Source: M30B80 sp965656935
Lineage (GTDB): Bacteria; Pseudomonadota; Alphaproteobacteria; Rhodobacterales; Rhodobacteraceae
Direction: 5' to 3'
Assembly (NCBI GenBank): GCA_965656935.1
Contig: CBFHMG010000002.1
Location: 1-64,000, forward strand
DNA length: 64,000 nucleotides
Part shown: positions 14,954 through 23,863 of the stretch, in pieces
Position numbering within the stretch: position 1 is the stretch's first letter
How the letters are laid out: each line of letters starts with the position of its first letter
Notes under the pieces: generated by a model
Databases searched by the model: none
What the model saw: only the letters and a program-made list of their open reading frames with translations
Told to the model about the DNA's origin: nothing
Made by a program: the position numbers and the translations under genes

Positions 14954-16339
14954 TCAGTAGCGGTAATGCTCTGGCTTGAACGGCCCCTCGGGGGTAACGC
15001 CGATATAGGCGGCCTGATCGGCTGCAAGCGTGGTCAGTTTTACGCCGATACGGCCCAGATGAAGCCGCGCGACCTTCTCGTCGAGATGCTTGGGAAGGAT
15101 ATAGACCTCATTCCCGTAATTCTCGCCGTTCTTCCACAGCTCGATCTGCGCCAGAACCTGATTGGTGAAGGATGCCGACATCACGAAGGAGGGGTGACCT
15201 GTAGCATTGCCAAGGTTCAGCAAACGACCTTCAGACAGAAGGATGAGACGATTGCCCGAAGGCATCTCGATCATATCCACCTGCTCTTTGATGTTGGTCC
15301 ATTTGTGGTTCTTGAGCGATGCGACCTGAATTTCATTATCGAAATGGCCGATATTGCCAACGATCGCCATGTCCTTCATCGCACGCATATGCTCGATGCG
15401 GATCACGTCCTTGTTGCCCGTTGTTGTGATGAAGATATCGGCGCTATCGACCACATCTTCCAGCAAAACAACTTCAAACCCGTCCATCGCGGCCTGCAGG
15501 GCGCAGATCGGATCAACTTCGGTGACCTTAACGCGCGCACCTGCACCCGCCAGCGACGCGGCCGAGCCTTTGCCCACATCGCCATAGCCCAGAACAACGG
15601 CAACCTTGCCCGCCATCATGGTGTCAGTGGCGCGGCGGATACCGTCGACGAGCGATTCCTTACAGCCGTATTTATTGTCGAATTTCGACTTGGTGACCGA
15701 GTCGTTCACGTTAATCGCAGGGAAAGGCAATTGGCCGTTCTTGTGCAGATCATAAAGGCGGTGAACGCCAGTTGTGGTTTCCTCGGAGACGCCCTTGATC
15801 TGGTCGCGGACTTTGGTGAACCAACCAGGCGAGGCCGCCATGCGCTTTTTGATCTGCGCCTTGATGACTTCTTCTTCCTCGGATGCGGGCACAGGAATGA
15901 TGTCCTCGCCGGCTTCAGCGCGCGCGCCAAGCAATACGTAAAGGGTCGCGTCGCCGCCATCATCAAGGATCATGTTGGGGCCATCCTCAAACATGAAGGA
16001 TTTGTCGAGATAATCCCAATGCTCTTCAAGGCTCTGGCCCTTGATCGCGAAGACAGGCGTGCCACCCGCAGCGATTGCAGCGGCAGCGTGGTCTTGGGTC
16101 GAGAAGATGTTGCACGAGGCCCAACGGACATCAGCGCCCAATTCCACCAGCGTTTCGATCAGAACAGCTGTCTGGATCGTCATGTGAAGCGAGCCCACAA
16201 TGCGCGCACCTTTCAAAGGCTGCGATGACCCGTATTCCTCACGCAGGGCCATCAGGCCCGGCATTTCGGTTTCTGCAATGTCCAATTCCTTACGGCCGAA
16301 CGCTGCAAGATTGATGTCTTTTACGATATAGTCGGTCAC
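14954..16339 (-). CDS. ahcY: Adenosylhomocysteinase
   Basis: 461 residues. It cleaves S-adenosylhomocysteine to adenosine and homocysteine, clearing the methylation product. Visible signatures: SLHMTIQTAVLIETL, DDGGDAT, the NAD loop VLGYGDVGKGSAASLAGAGARV and the C-terminal KLTTLAADQAAYIGV...KPEHYRY that ends every family member. I place the start at GTG 16339, five bases after AAGGAGG (protein MTDYIVKDI), rather than at TTG 16357 inside the Shine-Dalgarno region. No SAH riboswitch fold was found in the 100 bases upstream. A single-gene unit. Confidence 0.96.
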   Translation of the reverse strand: MTDYIVKDINLAAFGRKELDIAETEMPGLMALREEYGSSQPLKGARIVGSLHMTIQTAVLIETLVELGADVRWASCNIFSTQDHAAAAIAAGGTPVFAIKGQSLEEHWDYLDKSFMFEDGPNMILDDGGDATLYVLLGARAEAGEDIIPVPASEEEEVIKAQIKKRMAASPGWFTKVRDQIKGVSEETTTGVHRLYDLHKNGQLPFPAINVNDSVTKSKFDNKYGCKESLVDGIRRATDTMMAGKVAVVLGYGDVGKGSAASLAGAGARVKVTEVDPICALQAAMDGFEVVLLEDVVDSADIFITTTGNKDVIRIEHMRAMKDMAIVGNIGHFDNEIQVASLKNHKWTNIKEQVDMIEMPSGNRLILLSEGRLLNLGNATGHPSFVMSASFTNQVLAQIELWKNGENYGNEVYILPKHLDEKVARLHLGRIGVKLTTLAADQAAYIGVTPEGPFKPEHYRY

Positions 16340-16455
16340 AATTGCCTCCTTGGGCACATCTCTGTCTCAAAACGGATTTGTGGGCCACATAGCAGCCGAA
16401 ACCCCTTACGGCAATGGCGAGTAACATGGCTGTGGCAACGGGACCCGCCAAATGC

Positions 16456-16480
16456 AAAGGCCGCGCAAAATTGCGCGGCC
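16456..16480 (-). terminator. Terminator of the 27-residue protein gene
   Basis: GGCCGCGCAA and the partly complementary TTGCGCGGCC form a perfect 10-bp stem followed on the minus strand by TTT. It lies 24 bp after the stop of 16504-16587, supporting that micro-gene as a real transcript unit. Confidence 0.75.
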
Positions 16481-16503
16481 TCCAACTCGAAATCTTGGCA
16501 GGA

Positions 16504-16587
16504 TTATTTGCCCTTGCCGGTGCCTTTGCCAGCGTCTTTACCGCCGCCTTTTACGCTTTTTCCAGCATCTTTTACATCTTTAGACAT
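16504..16587 (-). CDS. 27-residue Lys/Gly-rich micro-protein
   Basis: The frame begins MSKDVKDAGK and ends GKGTGKGK before TAA. Nine of 27 residues are lysine and nine glycine, with a K-D-A-G-K unit occurring twice. GGGGGAAATGATA precedes the ATG, an excellent ribosome site, and a terminator follows 24 bp after the stop. It is transcribed toward ahcY but has its own terminator before it. The charge suggests nucleic-acid binding or stress protection, but that is inference. I know of no named family. It lies between ahcY and the HD hydrolase. Confidence 0.7.
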   Translation of the reverse strand: MSKDVKDAGKSVKGGGKDAGKGTGKGK

Positions 16588-16725
16588 TATCATTTCCCCC
16601 AATTTAAACCCAGTATGAGCCCTCACGCTAAGGTGGAATCATAGATTCACCTAGAATTTTCTGAAAACTTGCCCTGCCGCGTTACACATCCTATCCCTGC
16701 CCCATCAGATTTAAGGGGTCCTCTC

Positions 16726-17322
16726 ATGGTAAAAGCACCCGCTCGTGCGTGGCAAAGGATGTTATCAGGACGCAGGCTTGATCTGCTCGATCCAACGCCC
16801 GTCGATATCGAGATTGAGGATATCGCGCATGGCCTTGCCTTTGTTGCGCGGTGGAACGGGCAAACGCGCGGTGATTTCGCTTATTCCGTTGCCGAACACT
16901 CGATTTTGGTGGAACAGATTTTCACGCTGCAAAACCCCGATGCGCCGATCAAATGGCGCTTGGCAGCCTTGCTGCATGACGCGCCCGAATATGTCATTGG
17001 TGACATGATCAGCCCTGTAAAAGCAGCCGTTGGACCAGGTTATGGGGCTTTGGATGATCGTTTGATGGCCGCGATCCATATCCGCTTTGGATTGCCTGCC
17101 AGCCTGCCAAAAACCGTGAAAGCCCAGATCAAAAAGGCCGATCGCATCTCCGCTTGGCTGGAGGCCGTGCAAATTGCGGGGTTCTTGGAAGGTGAGGCCG
17201 ACAAGTTTTTCGGGCGGCCCAGTGACGCCCTCATCGGCAATCTACAACTTCGCTTGCGCCCACCTGCCGAGGTGCGGGAAGACTTCACCAAACGTCATGA
17301 AGAATTGATGGCTGAGCTATAG
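16726..17322 (+). CDS. HD-domain phosphohydrolase (YfbR-like)
   Basis: 198 residues from ATG 16726, which follows AAGGGG; an upstream in-frame start at 16669 has no such site. H-x(n)-HD-x(n)-D metal ligands are seen as SVAEHS, LLHDAPEYVIGDM and KKADRISAWLEA. This is the YfbR-type HD hydrolase layout; YfbR dephosphorylates deoxynucleoside monophosphates, but substrate here is inferred only. It stands alone, convergent with the lipoprotein/regA unit. Confidence 0.85.
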   Translation: MVKAPARAWQRMLSGRRLDLLDPTPVDIEIEDIAHGLAFVARWNGQTRGDFAYSVAEHSILVEQIFTLQNPDAPIKWRLAALLHDAPEYVIGDMISPVKAAVGPGYGALDDRLMAAIHIRFGLPASLPKTVKAQIKKADRISAWLEAVQIAGFLEGEADKFFGRPSDALIGNLQLRLRPPAEVREDFTKRHEELMAEL

Positions 17323-17338
17323 CAACAAGGCGCTGTGG

Positions 17339-17821
17339 CTAGCGGAAAAAGCAGGTCACGCCGGACCATAGCAGCGCTATATCCTCGCCCTGCTCATCCA
17401 TCAGGCCGAAAATACCACCTTGTTCAAATTCAAGCCCGAGGGAGGTTTCTTCAAAGCGCGGCTCCTCAAAACTTTGCCCAACTTCAAGGCCAGCGCTGGT
17501 GACGATCCCGTCTTGATCAAGCACCCAGCCGTAAAAACTGCCTGCAAGGAAATTGAGCGTCAGACCATCAGACCAACGCGCCGCAGTGACCTCGCCTGCG
17601 CCGCATTGCGCATTGGTGGTGACCGCTACGGGTGACACGCCCTGCAGGCGCGAAACGGTCTCGATCACACCAGTTTTCGCACGCCCGAAGTCAATTCTCA
17701 GATCGGTGCCTGCGGGCTGGATACCATTCGGGTCGAGAGTGAACGCCTCAGGCGCAGGATCGCCACTCGGGGTACACCCAGCAAGTAGCACAAGGCCAAG
17801 TAGCCCCCCGCGGATGTTCAC
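17339..17821 (-). CDS. Lipoprotein translationally coupled to regA
   Basis: 160 residues with a lipobox LLAGC at about 13-17, so an exported lipid-anchored protein. The mature domain (IDFGRAKTGVIETVSRLQG, TTNAQCGAGEVTAARWSDGLTLNFLAG) is beta-rich with three cysteines and is not a family I can name. The start is GTG 17821, overlapping the regA stop by four bases (GTGA). Being in the regA transcript, where Rhodobacter carries hvrA, it may be a redox-regulon envelope protein; that is inference. Confidence 0.75.
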   Translation of the reverse strand: MNIRGGLLGLVLLAGCTPSGDPAPEAFTLDPNGIQPAGTDLRIDFGRAKTGVIETVSRLQGVSPVAVTTNAQCGAGEVTAARWSDGLTLNFLAGSFYGWVLDQDGIVTSAGLEVGQSFEEPRFEETSLGLEFEQGGIFGLMDEQGEDIALLWSGVTCFFR

Positions 17822-18375
17822 TTGGGCGACCGTTTCGCCAGAATGCGCTGCAAAGTGCGGCGATGCATGTTCAAGCGCCGCGCCGTCTCGGATACATTAC
17901 GGTCACACAGCTCATAGACCCGCTGGATATGCTCCCAACGCACGCGGTCTGCGGACATTGGGTTTTCAGGGGGTGGCGGTAATTCTTCGTCGCTGGCAAG
18001 CAAGGCCGCGGTGATGTCATTGGCGTCAGCGGGCTTCGACAAATAATCCGTTGCGCCAATTTTGACAGCGGCAACCGCCGTGGCGATTGCCCCATAGCCC
18101 GTCAGAACCACGACACGGCAGTCAGGGCGTTTGGCGCGGAGGGTTTCGACAACATCAAGACCGTTGCCATCTTCGAGACGCAGATCAACCACTGCATAGG
18201 CAGGGGGGCGGGCTGTGGCTATGGCTTTGCCAGCCGCGACAGAGCCTGCCGCCTCGACAGAAAAGCCGCGTTTTTCCATGGCGCGTTCAAGGCGGCGCAG
18301 AAAGGGCTCATCATCATCGACCAGCAGCAATGATTTATCTGGGCCAATATCCCTCAGCACTCGATCTTGAGACAT
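17818..18375 (-). CDS. regA: Redox response regulator RegA/PrrA/ActR
   Basis: 185 residues. Receiver domain with the acidic pair at 20-22, phospho-acceptor Asp64 in VVDLRLEDGNG, Thr in VVLTGYG and Lys in YLSKPAD, joined by a proline linker (PPPPEN) to a Fis-type helix-turn-helix (NVSETARRLNMHRRTLQRIL). It is the partner of RegB and controls photosynthesis, respiration, nitrogen and carbon fixation genes under changing oxygen. senC lies upstream and regB is divergent, the classic Rhodobacterales order. The downstream lipoprotein gene overlaps it by four bases. Confidence 0.96.
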   Translation of the reverse strand: MSQDRVLRDIGPDKSLLLVDDDEPFLRRLERAMEKRGFSVEAAGSVAAGKAIATARPPAYAVVDLRLEDGNGLDVVETLRAKRPDCRVVVLTGYGAIATAVAAVKIGATDYLSKPADANDITAALLASDEELPPPPENPMSADRVRWEHIQRVYELCDRNVSETARRLNMHRRTLQRILAKRSPK

Positions 18376-18452
18376 GCGCGCTCCTCCGGTGGTTCCGCAT
18401 TACATCGTCTTTTCCACAGTTTGGCTATGTGGTCAAACGAAGGCGGCCCTAA

Positions 18453-19091
18453 TTATGGGGCGGCGTCAAGGAAGCATTGCACCCTATTGGCCATATCTAC
18501 GGGCCCGATGTCTCTGTTGAAGAACTCAACGAACCCATGCTCAGGTAGGACGAGATAGGTAAAGGTCGAGTGGTCGACGAGGTAATATTCGTCATCTTCC
18601 TCGTCATTAATCCGATAATAGGTCCGATAGGCGCGGCTTGCGGCATCCGTCTGTTCCGGCGTGCCTGTAAGGCCCAACATGCGTGGGTGGATATTATCGG
18701 TGAAGGCCGCCACGACCTCAGGGGTGTCGCGGGCGGGATCGACCGAGATAAAGACGGGTTGCACGGATTGGTCGCGCCCCTCGAGGATATCAACCGTCTC
18801 GGCATTGCGCACCGTATCCAGTGGGCAGACATCGGGGCAGAATGTATAGCCGAAATACAGCAAGGATGGCTCGGTCAGCACATCGGCATCCGTCACGGTC
18901 TCGCCCGTTTCACTGACCAGCTCGAACGGGCCACCGATTGTATCGGCCCCACCTGCAATCACCGTACTGCGGCATTGCGCGAAAACATCATCCGAGCCCG
19001 CACCTGTGCGCCCGAAAAGGGCGATCACTACAGTGGCCAAGATCAGGGTAACAATAAGGATCGCCGCGCTTATGGCATATGTTCGGGTCAT
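18453..19091 (-). CDS. senC: SCO1/SenC/PrrC copper-binding thiol protein
   Basis: 212 residues with an N-terminal membrane anchor (about 5-26) and a periplasmic thioredoxin-like domain. GYTFCPDVCPLD holds the Cu-binding CxxxC (Cys85, Cys89), and the partner histidine is in DHSTFTYLV. SCO proteins insert copper into cytochrome oxidase and, in this locus, can influence RegB signalling. It lies 77 bp upstream of regA on the same strand and is divergent from regB with a 96-bp shared promoter region. Confidence 0.95.
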   Translation of the reverse strand: MTRTYAISAAILIVTLILATVVIALFGRTGAGSDDVFAQCRSTVIAGGADTIGGPFELVSETGETVTDADVLTEPSLLYFGYTFCPDVCPLDTVRNAETVDILEGRDQSVQPVFISVDPARDTPEVVAAFTDNIHPRMLGLTGTPEQTDAASRAYRTYYRINDEEDDEYYLVDHSTFTYLVLPEHGFVEFFNRDIGPVDMANRVQCFLDAAP

Positions 19092-19187
19092 GATCTTCTC
19101 ATCGGTGGTTACAGTGACGCGTTGATCACGTATGTTCGGGGGACTATCAATTCACGATCTCGCGCCTGTGACAGAAAGCCCCGAGCC

Positions 19188-20603
19188 ATGGCAACGCCCA
19201 ATGATCCGTCCCTAAGGCTTCTGAGCGAAGACGCGCGCAGCGGATGGGTGCGCCTTGAGACCCTCTTGTTTCTGCGCTGGCTGGCTGTACTTGGCCAGAC
19301 CATAACCGTTGTGATCGCAAGTTTCTATCTCGGTCTGCGGTTGGAGCTTGGCTTGTGTTTCCTCGCTATTGGCACAAGCGTTTTGTCGAACCTGATCGCG
19401 ATGTCGGTCTTTCCGCGAAATCAACGCCTCTCGGATCGCGATGCGATGCTGACGCTGCTGTTCGATTTGACCCAGCTGAGCTTCCTGCTGTTCCTGACAG
19501 GGGGCCTGAACAACCCCTTTGCCCTGCTGATCCTTGCGCCCGTGACGATATCAGCCACCGCTCTGACCCTTGGCTCGACCCTGTTTTTGGGGGGTGTCGC
19601 CGTTGTGATGATTTCAGCCATCGCAGTTGTGCATCTTCCTTTGCGCACGGGCACAGATGAAATCCTTCAATTGCCGCTTCTATTCGTGATCGGTTTCTGG
19701 ACAGCGATTGTCATCGGCATTGTGTTTCTATCAGCCTATGCCCGCCGCGTGACGGGCGAGACGCATTCGATGAACCAAGCGTTGCTGGCCACCCAAATGG
19801 CCTTGGCGCGCGAGCAAAAGCTGACCGATCTTGGGGGTGTGGTCGCGGCCGCCGCCCATGAGTTGGGCACCCCTCTGGCCACGATCAAACTGGTCTCAAG
19901 CGAGCTTGCCGATGAATTGAGCGACCGACCCGAGCTTTTTGAGGATGTCCAGCTGATCCGTGAGCAAGCCGATAGATGCCGCGATATCATGCGCTCCATG
20001 GGGCGCGCGGGTAAGGATGATTTGCATATGCGATCCGCCCCGCTTTCAGCCGTGGTGCGCGAAGCCGCCGAACCGCATTCGGAACGCGGCATCGAACTGC
20101 TTTATGATTTTGCACCCTTCAATAACGCGGTCAGCGAGGATGACAGCCTTCCCACCATCTACCGCAAACCCGAGATCATCCACGGTTTGCGTAACCTCGT
20201 GCAAAATGCCGTCGATTTCGCCAAGGACGCGGTCTGGGTCGAGACACGCTGGAACGACTCTGAAATTCGCATCCGAGTGATAGATGATGGCGCGGGCTAT
20301 CCCTCTGACCTGTTGGGGCGTTTGGGCGACCCGTTCTTGCGCAGGCGCAAACCCGATGCCCCCGATGAAGGCCGCCCCGGATATGAGGGGATGGGGTTGG
20401 GGTTGTTTATTGCCAAAACCCTGCTCGAACGCTCGGGTGCCACAGTCACTTTCCAGAATGCATCCGACCCGTTTTTGTTGCCCGAAGATCGCGAAACAAG
20501 GACGGGCGCAATGGTTGACGTTATCTGGCCTTTCGAGGCCATCAGCCTCTCGACCGAGACCGCCGCCGCCGCGCTCGGGGATAATCGACCGATCGAGATT
20601 TAA
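19188..20603 (+). CDS. regB: Redox sensor histidine kinase RegB/PrrB/ActS
   Basis: 471 residues from ATG 19188; longer frames extend antisense through senC and are not real. Six N-terminal helices are followed by the H-box AAAHELGTPLATIKL (His224), then the redox-active cysteine in QADRCRDIM (Cys264), N-box NLVQNAVDFA, and ATP-binding DDGAGYP and GMGLGLFIAK. The quinone-sensing motif GGLNNPF is present at 105-111. All known sensory residues are therefore intact. It phosphorylates RegA under reducing conditions. Confidence 0.96.
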   Translation: MATPNDPSLRLLSEDARSGWVRLETLLFLRWLAVLGQTITVVIASFYLGLRLELGLCFLAIGTSVLSNLIAMSVFPRNQRLSDRDAMLTLLFDLTQLSFLLFLTGGLNNPFALLILAPVTISATALTLGSTLFLGGVAVVMISAIAVVHLPLRTGTDEILQLPLLFVIGFWTAIVIGIVFLSAYARRVTGETHSMNQALLATQMALAREQKLTDLGGVVAAAAHELGTPLATIKLVSSELADELSDRPELFEDVQLIREQADRCRDIMRSMGRAGKDDLHMRSAPLSAVVREAAEPHSERGIELLYDFAPFNNAVSEDDSLPTIYRKPEIIHGLRNLVQNAVDFAKDAVWVETRWNDSEIRIRVIDDGAGYPSDLLGRLGDPFLRRRKPDAPDEGRPGYEGMGLGLFIAKTLLERSGATVTFQNASDPFLLPEDRETRTGAMVDVIWPFEAISLSTETAAAALGDNRPIEI

Positions 20604-20659
20604 CCCTTCGTTAAGCTCGCTCCATTAAGACTTCCTTAGCCAATAGGCGAAAGGAAGAC

Positions 20660-22255
20660 ATGATGAGCCTCTCAGGTCCGGACGGCGTCCTTGCGATTGG
20701 CGTGGCATGCCTTTTGGCCAGCCTGTTGATCCTTGCTGTCGCCATTTGGACCAATCGCCAAGCCCATCTCAAAAGCAGCAGACCAAGATGGCAACCCTCG
20801 GATATTCCGCTCAGATACGAGTTCAAGAACGGGTATCTGGTGTCGGACAATACGGGTTTTGACTGTTTCTTGACGGATCCTGAGGATCGCACCCGCGCAT
20901 GGGATAATCTGGTTGAAGGGCTGTCTTTACTTAATCCTGAGATCGGTCCCAAAATGGATATCTTGCGCGAACGCGGGCAGGGTTTTCGGGTTGAGGAGAA
21001 GATCGGCGCTGATCCCGTATCGATTACGGGCGCGACGAAGAAAGACCATCTCAGCATTACGGTCTCGTCTTTGCGCCAATTGGGCAAAAACAAGGTCCTG
21101 CCCAGTGAAACCGTATCGCTGCTTGAAGATGAGATCGACGCGTTGCGCCAATCCCTCGATCTTTGCGCCACTGTAATGTGGAAATGCGATGATGGGGGCG
21201 ATGTGATCTGGGCAAATATTGCCTATTTCAATTTGCTGGCCACGCTTCAAAAAGGCCAAGAAACGGTATTTTGGCCATTGCCAAATATCTTCGCCGAAGC
21301 CTTGGGCGCCACGCCTGACCCGCAGGCGCCACTCTCTTGCGAACTGCCCATCCCCGCCGAGAATGAGGATGCACAGGCGCGGTGGTGGGAAGTGTCTGTC
21401 GCCCCGCTGGCCAAAGGTGAGCAGATATTTTCCGCCATTCCAATGGACAGGGTCATGCAGGCCGAACAGGGCAAGCGGGACTCGGTTCAAACCTTTGCCA
21501 AAACATTTGCCCAACTGACCGTTGGCCTTGCCATTTTTGACAAGAGCCGCGCCTTGGTGATGTTCAACCCCGCGCTCGTCCAACTCACCACTTTGAGCGC
21601 CGCTTGGTTGAGCGGGCGGCCCCTGCTCTTCGATTTTCTGGATCAATTGCGCGAACATCAACGCATGCCTGAGCCGAAGAACTACAAAGCTTGGCGCGAA
21701 AACCTCGCCAATATCGAAAAAGGCTCGGAGAACGGGACCTATCAGGAATACTGGACGCTGCCGACAGGGCAGACCTACCGCGTTCTGGGCCGCCCCCATC
21801 CTGATGGTGCGGTGGCCTTGATGTTCGAGGATATCAGCTCCGAGGTGTCTCTGACGCGCAAGTTCAGATCAAACCTCGAGCTTTATCAAACGGTGCTTGA
21901 TGAAAGCCCCTCGGCGATTGCTGTCTTTTCTGGTGACGGGCTTATGGAGCTCCGCAATGCGGCTTTTGATCGACTTTGGCAGCTTGGCACGGATCAAAAA
22001 GGCGGAACGCTCACCTTGCGTGAGGCCGTCACGCGGTTTGAACTTGCCTGCGCGCCCACGCAAATCTGGGCAAGGATTGAAGATGCCGTGAGCTTTGAAA
22101 CCGCGCGCAGGCCTTGGCAGGGCAAACTCCAATTGCTGGATGGGCGTCATTTGGCGGTTACGGTTTCCCCATTGCGGTCAGGCCATATCAAACTGGAATT
22201 CACACTGGCTGAACCCCGATCGCACCCCATTGAGCCACGCGTTGAAAGCGCCTAG
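20660..22255 (+). CDS. PAS-domain membrane protein lacking a kinase domain (DivL-like)
   Basis: 531 residues: one helix at about 10-30, then at least three PAS-type modules (about 145-270, 285-385, 400-510) separated by coiled coil (LEDEIDALRQSL). PAS cores are seen at DGGDVIWANIAYFNLL, FDKSRALVMFNPALVQL and FSGDGLMELRNAAFDRLW. No H-box or ATPase follows, so it cannot phosphorylate itself; the sequence ends in a short tail. It resembles the PAS region of DivL-like cell-cycle sensors. It follows regB by 56 bp and precedes the tsaE operon by about 100 bp. Confidence 0.8.
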   Translation: MMSLSGPDGVLAIGVACLLASLLILAVAIWTNRQAHLKSSRPRWQPSDIPLRYEFKNGYLVSDNTGFDCFLTDPEDRTRAWDNLVEGLSLLNPEIGPKMDILRERGQGFRVEEKIGADPVSITGATKKDHLSITVSSLRQLGKNKVLPSETVSLLEDEIDALRQSLDLCATVMWKCDDGGDVIWANIAYFNLLATLQKGQETVFWPLPNIFAEALGATPDPQAPLSCELPIPAENEDAQARWWEVSVAPLAKGEQIFSAIPMDRVMQAEQGKRDSVQTFAKTFAQLTVGLAIFDKSRALVMFNPALVQLTTLSAAWLSGRPLLFDFLDQLREHQRMPEPKNYKAWRENLANIEKGSENGTYQEYWTLPTGQTYRVLGRPHPDGAVALMFEDISSEVSLTRKFRSNLELYQTVLDESPSAIAVFSGDGLMELRNAAFDRLWQLGTDQKGGTLTLREAVTRFELACAPTQIWARIEDAVSFETARRPWQGKLQLLDGRHLAVTVSPLRSGHIKLEFTLAEPRSHPIEPRVESA

Positions 22256-22358
22256 CTTTCACATGCCCCAGACGAGCTTGGGCTGATCGCTCACACCTTG
22301 CCAAGCAGGATGGCTCTTAGCGCTTGTCGCTCAGACGCAGTCAGATAAACTCGCTGCT

Positions 22359-22889
22359 ATGACAGCCGAAACTGCCCCCCCACCTACCGCCTTTTCCAAG
22401 GCTGTTTGCCAATTTTCCTCGCGCGATGCTGCGGCAACGACGGCGCTGGCCGAACGCATGGCAGATCACCTAAAGGGGGGGGATGTCTTGCTGCTTTCGG
22501 GGGATTTGGGCGCAGGCAAAACACATTTCGCCAGATCACTCATCCAACATCTTCTGGCAGCAGACGGGCTGTCTGAGGATGTCCCTTCGCCAACCTTCAC
22601 CCTGGTCCAGACCTATGCCACCAAAGCCATCGAGATTTGGCATGCCGATCTTTACCGTCTGACCGATCCGCAGGAGCTTTGGGAGCTTGGGCTGGATGAG
22701 GCCTTCGAGACCGCGATTTCTTTGATCGAATGGCCCGAACGGCTTGATCAAGACTTGCCAGACGGGGCAGTATGGCTGCGTTTCGATTATGACCCGCAAA
22801 ACCCTGATTTCAGACGGCTGAGCCTTTTTTCCACAGCCAATTCAAGTCTGGCCAAGCGCTTGGCCAAGACCATGGAGCGCCCCGCGTGA
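22359..22889 (+). CDS. tsaE: tRNA threonylcarbamoyladenosine biosynthesis ATPase
   Basis: 176 residues. Walker A GDLGAGKTHFARSL (49-62), PSPTFTLVQTY and the Walker-B-like HADLYRL are the signatures. TsaE is the small ATPase that, with TsaB and TsaD, forms the t6A-transferring complex. The stop overlaps the next gene (GTGA), so TsaE is the first gene of a translationally coupled tsaE-amgK-murU-addB-addA unit, an arrangement common in alphaproteobacteria up to murU. Confidence 0.95.
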   Translation: MTAETAPPPTAFSKAVCQFSSRDAAATTALAERMADHLKGGDVLLLSGDLGAGKTHFARSLIQHLLAADGLSEDVPSPTFTLVQTYATKAIEIWHADLYRLTDPQELWELGLDEAFETAISLIEWPERLDQDLPDGAVWLRFDYDPQNPDFRRLSLFSTANSSLAKRLAKTMERPA

Positions 22890-23863
22890 CCGATTTTATA
22901 GACAAATTTCTTCTTCGCTCGGGCTGGGGCGGCACCAAGGCCACGCCTTTGGCAGGTGACGCCTCGGGGCGGCGCTATTGGCGCTTGAGCCGCGATGGCC
23001 AAGCCGATGAAACCGCGATCTTGATGCATATTCCTGAGGATGAGGCCGCAAGCTTCGACGCTTTTCGCAAGATTACCTCCTATCTGACAGGGCTTGGCCT
23101 GTCAGCGCCCGCCGTTTTCACCGCCGACCCGAGGCTGGGGCTCATGGTGATCGAGGATTACGGCGACGGGCTGGTCTCCAAACTGGCCGCGCAGGATGCC
23201 CAGACTGAAAAGACCCTCTATCTCGAAGCCGAGACCGTCTTGTCAAAACTGGCGACAACTGGGGCTATGGCAGGCTTGAGCTTGATGACCCCGATCGGCA
23301 TGGCCGATATGGTTCGTATCGCTTATGAACAGCTTCCCGCAGATCACCCCGTGCAACAAGACCAGCGCGATTTCTTCGCCAAGCTCACGCAGCTTTGCGT
23401 CTGGAAACTGCGCGGCACGCCTGTGACCATCTTGCGCGATTTTCATGCCGATAACCTGATCTGGCTGCCCGACCGCGATGGCGTCCGCCGAATGGGCTTG
23501 CTCGATTTTCAGGACGCGCTGACAGGGCCTTTGGGCTATGATCTTGCCTCATTGGTGGATGATGCGCGCCGCGATATCCCGCCAAGCCTGCGACATGAGT
23601 TGATCAAGCGCCATGCCAAGACCCTTGCGATCGGTGTCGAGGATCTTGAATTGCGCGTCGCCCTGATCAGCGTGCAACGCAATTTGCGCATTCTGGGTGT
23701 CTTTGCCCGCTTGGCCAATGAGCAGAGCAAGATCGGATACCTCGCCCATATGCCGCGTGTTGCTGGCCATATTCTGCGCGCCGTGGCGCATCCAGAGTTG
23801 CAAGAGATCAGCCCTGCCGTCACCCGTCTGGTCAAAGCCCATGTGCCCGAGGCGGTATTGTGA
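22886..23863 (+). CDS. amgK: N-acetylmuramate/N-acetylglucosamine kinase (AmgK-like)
   Basis: 325 residues of the aminoglycoside-phosphotransferase fold. The P-loop-like GDASGRRYWRL near 24-34, catalytic RDFHADNLIW and metal-binding LLDFQDALTGPLGYDLASL are intact. AmgK phosphorylates the anomeric hydroxyl of recovered MurNAc or GlcNAc in the MurNAc-salvage bypass to UDP-MurNAc, and its neighbour at 23860 is the matching uridylyltransferase. The start is GTG overlapping the tsaE stop by four bases; the next start (GTG) overlaps its own stop in the same way. Confidence 0.9.
   Translation: MTDFIDKFLLRSGWGGTKATPLAGDASGRRYWRLSRDGQADETAILMHIPEDEAASFDAFRKITSYLTGLGLSAPAVFTADPRLGLMVIEDYGDGLVSKLAAQDAQTEKTLYLEAETVLSKLATTGAMAGLSLMTPIGMADMVRIAYEQLPADHPVQQDQRDFFAKLTQLCVWKLRGTPVTILRDFHADNLIWLPDRDGVRRMGLLDFQDALTGPLGYDLASLVDDARRDIPPSLRHELIKRHAKTLAIGVEDLELRVALISVQRNLRILGVFARLANEQSKIGYLAHMPRVAGHILRAVAHPELQEISPAVTRLVKAHVPEAVL

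Noticed and set aside
14930..16228. 432-codon plus-strand frame opposite ahcY
   Set aside because: Shadow of ahcY; no start signals.
16340..16440. SAH or SAM riboswitch before ahcY
   Set aside because: No matching stem arrangement or conserved bases could be seen in the leader.
17339..17821. hvrA at the regA downstream position
   Set aside because: The product has a lipobox and no H-NS-like motif, so it is not HvrA.
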